Shown here one piece after another: positions 63,301 to 64,000 of a stretch of DNA of 64,000 nucleotides (its first letter is position 1; the number at the start of each line of letters is the position of its first letter). The notes under the pieces are model-generated. The model saw nothing but the letters and a program-made list of their open reading frames with translations. It did no database searches and was not told the origin of the DNA. A program made the position numbers and the translations under genes. Source of the DNA: an uncultured Allomuricauda sp. (GTDB lineage Bacteria; Bacteroidota; Bacteroidia; Flavobacteriales; Flavobacteriaceae); NCBI RefSeq assembly GCF_947258355.1, contig NZ_CAMYIC010000063.1, positions 1-64,000 of the forward strand. Reading direction: 5' to 3'.

Positions 63301-64000
63301 TTGCAAGTGTATTTGTTTTATTTTTATTACTCGATGTAATCAACTCATTGATATTGGTCTGAGGGTAATTCTCCTTGGAAATTACCATGTAAGGAGTTTC
63401 TGCTGAATCGCTGGAATCAAAGCCAACACGATAAATATTCAGTGCCGCTCCGGAAGCACTGCCCACCCCGGAGACATCCAGTTCCACTCTAAGATAGTTT
63501 TCGCCTTCAGCATTGTTGATATTCTGAAATTTATCGTTGAACCTAAAGTCGTTTGCTCCGACAATCAAGGATGCCGTATTCCCTTCCACGATCTGAACCT
63601 CGGTTTCAATATCAAAAAGCAATGCCGATGTGGCATCCAATGTTAGAGTGTTAGTCCCAATAAATTGGGCACCGTCCCAGGCAGCCAAACCAGGATTCAT
63701 TAAACCTGTTTCAAAACGTGATGTATGTGTATAGGTTTTTCCTTCCACATCCCAAACGGTCAAATTCCAGATGTAGGCGGTTTCGGGTTCCAGGGTATCT
63801 CCTTCGTAGGCAATATTGTTGGATATACCACTCTCTACCTTTCCGCTATCCCATACTTCTGTTCCATCTGCCATGGTTACTTTTATCTGATAAGCCTGCT
63901 GTTTTTGTCCGACAACATCCGATGTCATTTGCCAACCGAACAGTGGTTTCTCATCTTCAATGGCCAAAGGTTTTTCTGCATAGGCAACCCTTAAATTTTG
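60320..64000 (-). CDS. Alpha-L-rhamnosidase (GH78), 5' end outside the window
   Basis: At least 1226 residues visible. The frame stays open through the window end; the last codons read QNLRVAYAEKPLAIEDEKPLFGW, the usual N-terminal start of GH78 proteins, so only the signal region and first residues are missing. The catalytic region has CPQRNERMGWTGDAQA (about 61740-61770) and GGFGMNSEQVTEDF. A LamG/concanavalin-like insert of about 160 residues (63100-63600) is not part of the core family. It removes terminal rhamnose, probably from algal polysaccharide or flavonoid glycosides. It is convergent with the SufR-like gene. Confidence 0.94.
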   Translation of the reverse strand, partial: QNLRVAYAEKPLAIEDEKPLFGWQMTSDVVGQKQQAYQIKVTMADGTEVWDSGKVESGISNNIAYEGDTLEPETAYIWNLTVWDVEGKTYTHTSRFETGLMNPGLAAWDGAQFIGTNTLTLDATSALLFDIETEVQIVEGNTASLIVGANDFRFNDKFQNINNAEGENYLRVELDVSGVGSASGAALNIYRVGFDSSDSAETPYMVISKENYPQTNINELITSSNKNKTNTLAIGVNASNIVIKINGKILQLEPEDPNNPIPPQFREMGFSVTGAGGGNFLTYPHINSVGFGSQPGSKVVFKDYKILNAGKSDPTNNVVFGRDTGATYSIFEDFEGVSLNQDGSIEVSNTSDQTLIQYADPSHGSATMLRSNFNIEDKSIAKAKLYVTSMGSNEVYINGDRIGEDWFAPGATQFRETLGYYAYDVTKNINQGENAIGALIFPGWYTGYMTYTPANFNFFGDTEALLAKLVITYSDGTEQTVVTNTDTWKIFTEGPVEYGSFFQGERYNALKEEQIAVDGNTNGWTTTAYDSDGWAEAEVVEPREWIDFEIVSRYDRPVRVVERLQATELMEIHSEDETTYTYNMGVNMVGVPSITVPEGWLKKGDTVILRYGEQVYPGLDGDELQYIDMYGYENGKGIAGRILTENYRAAMATDFYIAKNDGKAVIQPRTTFRGYQYIQITLPNHTGALPLENVIGLSLSSDELPTGTYAATTKDGKTGELANQLFKNIQRSQLGNFFTLPTDCPQRNERMGWTGDAQAYTRTGTYNSDTYNFFRQWMVALRDDQGVGSETEAPGGIGSTVPTYNMTDDTTFANGTTWAAAVCMVPWQLYVQYGDTKVIEENMETMRLWLDGMDYYDFNEEYTYLSSKTDGLADWLAMDNNTPPELVNNAIYIYMMEVTAIMAEAIGETTYANELRDRHSKAKDEWNQFFVDPESGRTRNLNGLIVHSQTSYATPLNFNVFNEENRPKAEAYLAELVSLPSSSNTNADGSRVEYPMREGPLGGFGMNSEQVTEDFLPYTITTGFSGTPNILPSLSRGGKVDEAYKLFSSTDYTSWLYPVTKGATSIWERWNGFKAAFKENNENRMNSFNHFALGAVGQWMYEFQLGITTDHGLGEAGYKHFVLQPQVAGEFESLSGSYESNYGVIYSGWTSDGAGNMTSYKTTVPANTTATLYLPMGVDNDDFEAIKGVTYNGTEVRNGITVGTYELSSGTFEFQLENNEVKATSL

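Noticed and set aside
1..64000. CRISPR arrays, insertion sequences, prophage or conjugation genes
   Set aside because: No direct-repeat arrays, transposases, integrases or phage structural genes were seen anywhere in the window.

Overview
The window is a chromosomal segment from a member of the Bacteroidetes, most likely a marine Flavobacteriaceae (Muricauda/Maribacter-like). The evidence is moderate to low GC, A-rich translation starts without clear Shine-Dalgarno sites, promoters of the TTTG / TANNTTTG type, many exported lipoproteins, a BatA/MoxR cluster, GH29 and GH78 glycosidases, and paired YceI proteins. I see no insertion sequences, phage genes or CRISPR arrays. The assignment rests on gene content only.

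Layout. 1-65: the 5' part of a tRNA-Arg. 170-3783: an exported sugar isomerase-like protein and a YceI - outer-membrane barrel - YceI unit. 4118-9910: pyruvate phosphate dikinase, a lipoprotein esterase, a duplicated C_GCAxxG_C_C protein and a small membrane protein. 9914-17713: a MoxR - DUF58 - BatA operon. 17798-20781: a TldE/TldD pair. 21086-25472: racemase, peroxiredoxin, MBL-rhodanese protein and cardiolipin synthase. 25467-37302: a dense stress-survival region with D-lactate dehydrogenase, Hsp20, two related small helical proteins, an eRF1-like protein, five tandem-domain universal stress proteins, a PAS histidine kinase, a receiver-CRP hybrid regulator, a TerB-like protein and CbpA/CbpM. 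37480-40364: upp and a beta-CASP RNase / ATP-cone nuclease pair. 40451-46258: an RND efflux operon. 46441-50401: YbbP/YbbA and a TesA-like esterase. 50543-57958: a PAS kinase, a Nudix-type regulator, a TolB-like protein, a Gfo/Idh/MocA oxidoreductase and an alpha-L-fucosidase. 58286-64000: an FMN reductase with a frameshifted C-terminus, superoxide dismutase with a divergent SufR-like regulator, and a GH78 rhamnosidase running off the end.

The main discovery candidate is a regulon. A 12-bp palindrome, TGAY-N4-RTCA (FNR/CRP-type half-sites), occurs nine times just upstream of genes: for the YceI-barrel operon, ppdK, the Hsp20 block, four universal-stress-protein units, the TerB-like gene and cbpAM. 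In eight of the nine a -7-like element (TANNTTTG with at most two mismatches, usually one or none) lies exactly 33 bp from the palindrome centre. This is the geometry of a class II activator site replacing the -33 element. The obvious candidate regulator is encoded in the middle of the cluster: a receiver domain fused to a CRP-type sensor and helix-turn-helix domain, overlapping the gene of a soluble PAS histidine kinase. Together this looks like a two-component, FNR-like dormancy or low-energy response, analogous in content to DosR regulons but built from different parts. The family assignments are from recognised motifs; the regulon is inference from site position and spacing.
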